This document shows positions 60,938-64,000 of a stretch of 64,000 nt of DNA, in pieces. The translations under genes were made by a program, and so were the position numbers. This DNA comes from Carnegiea gigantea (taxonomy: Eukaryota; Streptophyta; Magnoliopsida; Caryophyllales; Cactaceae), in the NCBI GenBank assembly GCA_029747015.1, contig JAKOGI010000009.1, forward strand, positions 1,911,001 through 1,975,000, in the 5' to 3' direction. Positions within the stretch are counted from its first letter, which is position 1. Every line of letters starts with the position of its first letter. The notes under the pieces were generated by a model. The model did not search any database, was not told the DNA's origin, and saw only the letters and a program-made list of their open reading frames with translations.

Positions 60938-62995
60938 CTATCACACAAAAACAGACGAAGCGAAAATTGAAACCCAGGGTCAAGCAACAAAACTATCACA
61001 GAATATTCAAACGAACCATCTCTTTTGCACTGGCAGAACCTCTATACTTTCATGCATGAAGCAAAGAAAGTCCAGTATGGCAGGAGAACACATGGGGATC
61101 AAATCCAATACGATAAGTTAAACAATCTACAAAAGCATTTCCGTTTCCTACATCTTTCTCCCTCGTTTTTTTCTTTCGATGTTTCTTGTCAGCCGAGCTA
61201 TATATTTAACACACAAATCCAGCACCATCTCCATATCGACAATGTACAATCTTATTCAAGGCCAAACTGAGAACATTACGTGAAGTAAATACAAACCATG
61301 AAATTTGAAGCAAATAAAGCCTAATATTATGAAATAAAGGACAAAGCAGATAGAAAACAGGACGATCCAAGCTTAACCATGGTTTTCTATGATACCAGGA
61401 AAAATCTAAACTATTCAGCACACAGTGGCACACCACCAAATATTTACAACAGCCACCAATATAAAAGTTATGTACCTTAGAATTACTGTAGACGAAGAGG
61501 AGGGTAAAAAAGAAAAAGGGAAAATAGCTGTGTGAGGGTGGGCAAAGAGTATATCATACTTCTGGGAGCACATATTCTCAAGAATCACATAAGCAAATAT
61601 ATATTTAAAAAATAACATATAACAAATACACGTGTGGACAATATATACACGTGAACAATGAGAGCATGTGCTCATGGGAGTACATAAGAAATTACCGAGG
61701 GCGGGACTGTGCAGCCGGGATCACCTAAAAATTTGCTGACGTATATTTTTCAATAGCTAGAGCTTGTATCTTTCATTATAATTATTTTATTATAATCATA
61801 ACTTGCTGACTTTTAGATCAAAATTGTGCCTCTTCCAAAAGAATAAATAAATAAGTATATCAATAAATAAAATTAAGAAAAAGAGAAGCGAAAAGGAAAG
61901 ATATTATGTTAGCAAAGAAAAACCTACAACTTCCCGAACTATGGAAGGAGGAAATTTTGAGGAAATTTCAGCAAAAGAATAGGCCAACTCTACCTATCAT
62001 TAGAACTATTCAACTCTCGTGTGTGTGAGATTGAAGATATTATATTATGATGCTGATTTGAGTAAGCTCATGTGAGCAGTTTTTTCAAGAGATTGCATTA
62101 ATCCCTCCCAGGTATACCAGGGTTAGTTATATTTGATCTTTTGGAGCGGAGTGGAAAGTTATATTTACTTTTGCTCCAAAAAAACAACACTTTAGAAACC
62201 ACCCTAGCTTCAAATCTCAATCATAAATGAATTTTTTTTTTTTTTTGCATGACTATAAAACAAATGTAATGACTCATCTCAATGGAGGCCAAGTGCACTG
62301 TTCGATTGTTACGTAGCTCAGATCATGCTCGGCAAAACTTCATTCAACGAAGACAGATAGCAATGTCTATTCAGCTAAATCATATTAGGATAGCAAACCT
62401 TCATCCATTATCTTATACCCTTCACACACCTAAAAGAAATGGTGGACGCCAAACAGGGTCACAATTAATTATTAAGTTTTTTTTTTTTATATTCTTAACT
62501 TGAAAGAAATGATGGTTCTATAACTAATCTTTTTGTTTATCCATTTTTATATAAAATAAGAATTACAATTAATATCTAGTAAAAGTTAATATGAATAACA
62601 CAACAAGTTCTATCCGATTGGCCAACTTTCACATAATATTCTCAATCACATAACAGGTTTTATATAATTGGTTTTTCCATCCCAATTTCTAATTTGCACA
62701 AATGAATTTCTGGGAGGAAATAATTCCAGTTTCAATTATTCCTACATATCATCCTACAATTAGTAAATCACATAATATCTTACAATCACATAACTTTAAT
62801 TCCAATTTAAATAACGCATTATCCTACAATCTGACAATCATATAATTTCAACTTCAAACTCGCATAACAAAATTGCAGTTTCATGTATGATATACTCTCC
62901 ACATTCCGTCACAATACTCTCAGTAAACCACAGCCCAAAATCACTAATTGGAATAAACTTCACATAAGTAACAGAGAATCAATTAATTTGTATAC
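60938..62995 (-). other. 5'UTR intron of the PPR gene (inferred)
   Basis: Donor taag|gtatac at 62996/62995 and acceptor gtgatag|gtggat at 60938/60937 on the minus strand. The interval has no convincing coding frame and no transposon end that I can identify; it is AT-rich with T-runs. It would place a GA/CT-rich leader exon at about 62996-63240. Confidence 0.5.
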
Positions 62996-63139
62996 CTTAA
63001 ATTCGTCCAAATTCCAAAAACAGAGGCAAAGATGAAAGAGGCCAATAGCAAAGAGACTAGAGACAGAACCAGATGAGTGGTGGATCGGCCGGCCGGCCGG
63101 CCAGTGGATGCGTCGGCGGGATGTGCGGTGGGCAAAGTG

Positions 63140-63175
<36 letters not shown>

Positions 63176-63240
63176 CGCTAGGCTTCTAGGATTAGGGATG
63201 CACTTGGCTGCCCTGAGTAATTTTCTCGCTGGGAGTGGGC
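62996..63240 (-). promoter_or_regulatory. Probable first leader exon of the PPR gene with (CT)n and GGCC repeats
   Basis: On the minus strand 'cctagaagcctagcgtccctctctct...' holds a (CT)15 tract (63142-63173) and a ggccggccggccggcc block at 63087-63102, in a GC-rich island unlike its AT-rich surroundings. This is typical of plant promoter-proximal leaders. The frame is open but lacks an ATG. Confidence 0.45.
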
Positions 63241-63249
63241 GGACCACTG

Positions 63250-64000
63250 TGAGGTAGTTTTTGGTTTTCTGTTTTAATTTTAATTTAATTTAATTGTTTT
63301 CAGAAGTAGGCATGACTGTGGAGAGCCTCTTAGAAGTTAGAACCAGTGAAGCCTAAAGATGATGAATATAAGAGCTCCTGGGATGTAATTCAAAGTGAGG
63401 ACCAAGACATGAACTCTATAATTGAGGAGCTGAGTATCAAAATCGAGTCAAAAACCAGCTCATTTTTTTATGTACTTTGATATTATGAGAACATATTCTT
63501 ATTTGACATTAACCTCGATATCAAATTTTGTGACCAAAAAAAAAAAAAAAGGTTGCCTTACATTTCTCAGAAAACTAGCAAAATGCAACCACAAAGATCT
63601 CTTACTTGATTGTCCGTGCGCGGATATGGGAAGGTCAAAAAATTTGGAGCAATAGGAAGTGTCAGATAGAAACCAAACTGTGGAATCTACAGGGGAATAT
63701 ACATTAGGTATTTCAACAAAAGACACTTTAAGCACTGACATGGCAAATTCAATCGCATATCAAACAACATTGGAATGTGGGGAAGTTATAGGGTCATTGC
63801 CTTTCATTTCTTTGCAACAGCACAAAGTACCCAAAATGGAAGACTGAAAAAAAAAAAAAAGCCAAAAGAATTACCAATCAGGGATGAAGAAGAGATGTGC
63901 CAGAAGAACAAACGGAACCACAACTAGGAAAGGATATGATATCATATTGTTTGATTCTAACTTATTTGCATGGTCCAAGCAATAATGCAAATAAGACAAA
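63250..64000. other. Window end, no recognised gene
   Basis: Plus-strand sequence 63310-63450 and 63650-63850 has coding-like texture (TVESTGEYTLGISTKDTLST) but no known domain. A-runs at about 63538 and 63847. Confidence 0.35.

Noticed and set aside
1..64000. CRISPR arrays, operons, phage or bacterial systems
   Set aside because: The window is plant nuclear DNA. The tandem repeats seen have no unique spacers and no cas-like genes are present.
1..64000. Organellar insertions (plastid or mitochondrial DNA)
   Set aside because: I recognised no plastid or mitochondrial gene sequence; the tRNA-Phe is of nuclear type.

Overview
This is nuclear DNA of a flowering plant. The signs are split genes with GT-AG introns, UDP-glucose dehydrogenase, a plant-type C1-domain diacylglycerol kinase, a large PPR protein, an eS19 gene with a telo-box, a nuclear tRNA-Phe, and plant Tourist, Stowaway, hAT, TRIM, Ty3/gypsy and RTE/L1 LINE remnants. 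Base composition is AT-rich. I cannot name the species. I saw nothing bacterial, viral or organellar.

Layout. 1-2490: decayed Ty3/gypsy element (minus) cut by the window edge. 2492-2886: broken copy of part of the UDP-glucose dehydrogenase gene. 2900-7700: no recognised gene, with a tandem duplication and an (AT)n tract. 7795-10245: complete UDP-glucose dehydrogenase gene (minus). 10.3-19.5 kb: repeat-rich spacer with a TRIM-like element, a Tourist MITE, tandem repeats and a possible LINE tail. 19.5-38.5 kb: a diacylglycerol kinase gene (minus), seven coding exons plus non-coding 5' exons, with introns swollen by transposons. 38.5-46.7 kb: spacer with an L1-type LINE end and a broken partial copy of the ribosomal protein eS19 gene. 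46.7-48.3 kb: DNL-type zinc-finger gene (minus). 48.5-52.5 kb: AT-rich and MITE-rich spacer with a nested MITE pair. 53.5-55.8 kb: intact eS19 gene (minus), 174 bp from a divergent tRNA-Phe gene at 55989-56061. 56.1-59.0 kb: unassigned sequence with exon-like stretches. 59.1-63.2 kb: mitochondrial-type PPR gene (minus) with a long 5'UTR intron. 63.3-64.0 kb: nothing recognised.

All five protein genes lie on the minus strand and serve unrelated housekeeping jobs: nucleotide-sugar supply for the wall, lipid signalling, organellar Hsp70 upkeep, the small ribosomal subunit, and organellar RNA processing. They form no operon or pathway cluster. The most notable structures are evolutionary: a 2 kb duplication that made an eS19 pseudogene with both copied 3' splice sites destroyed, a transposon-within-transposon stack in a DGK intron, and a Harbinger-type MITE inserted in the terminal repeat of another MITE with target duplications still readable. 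I did not find a convincing new biological system. The best candidates for something undescribed are the unassigned exon-like stretches at 57-59 kb.
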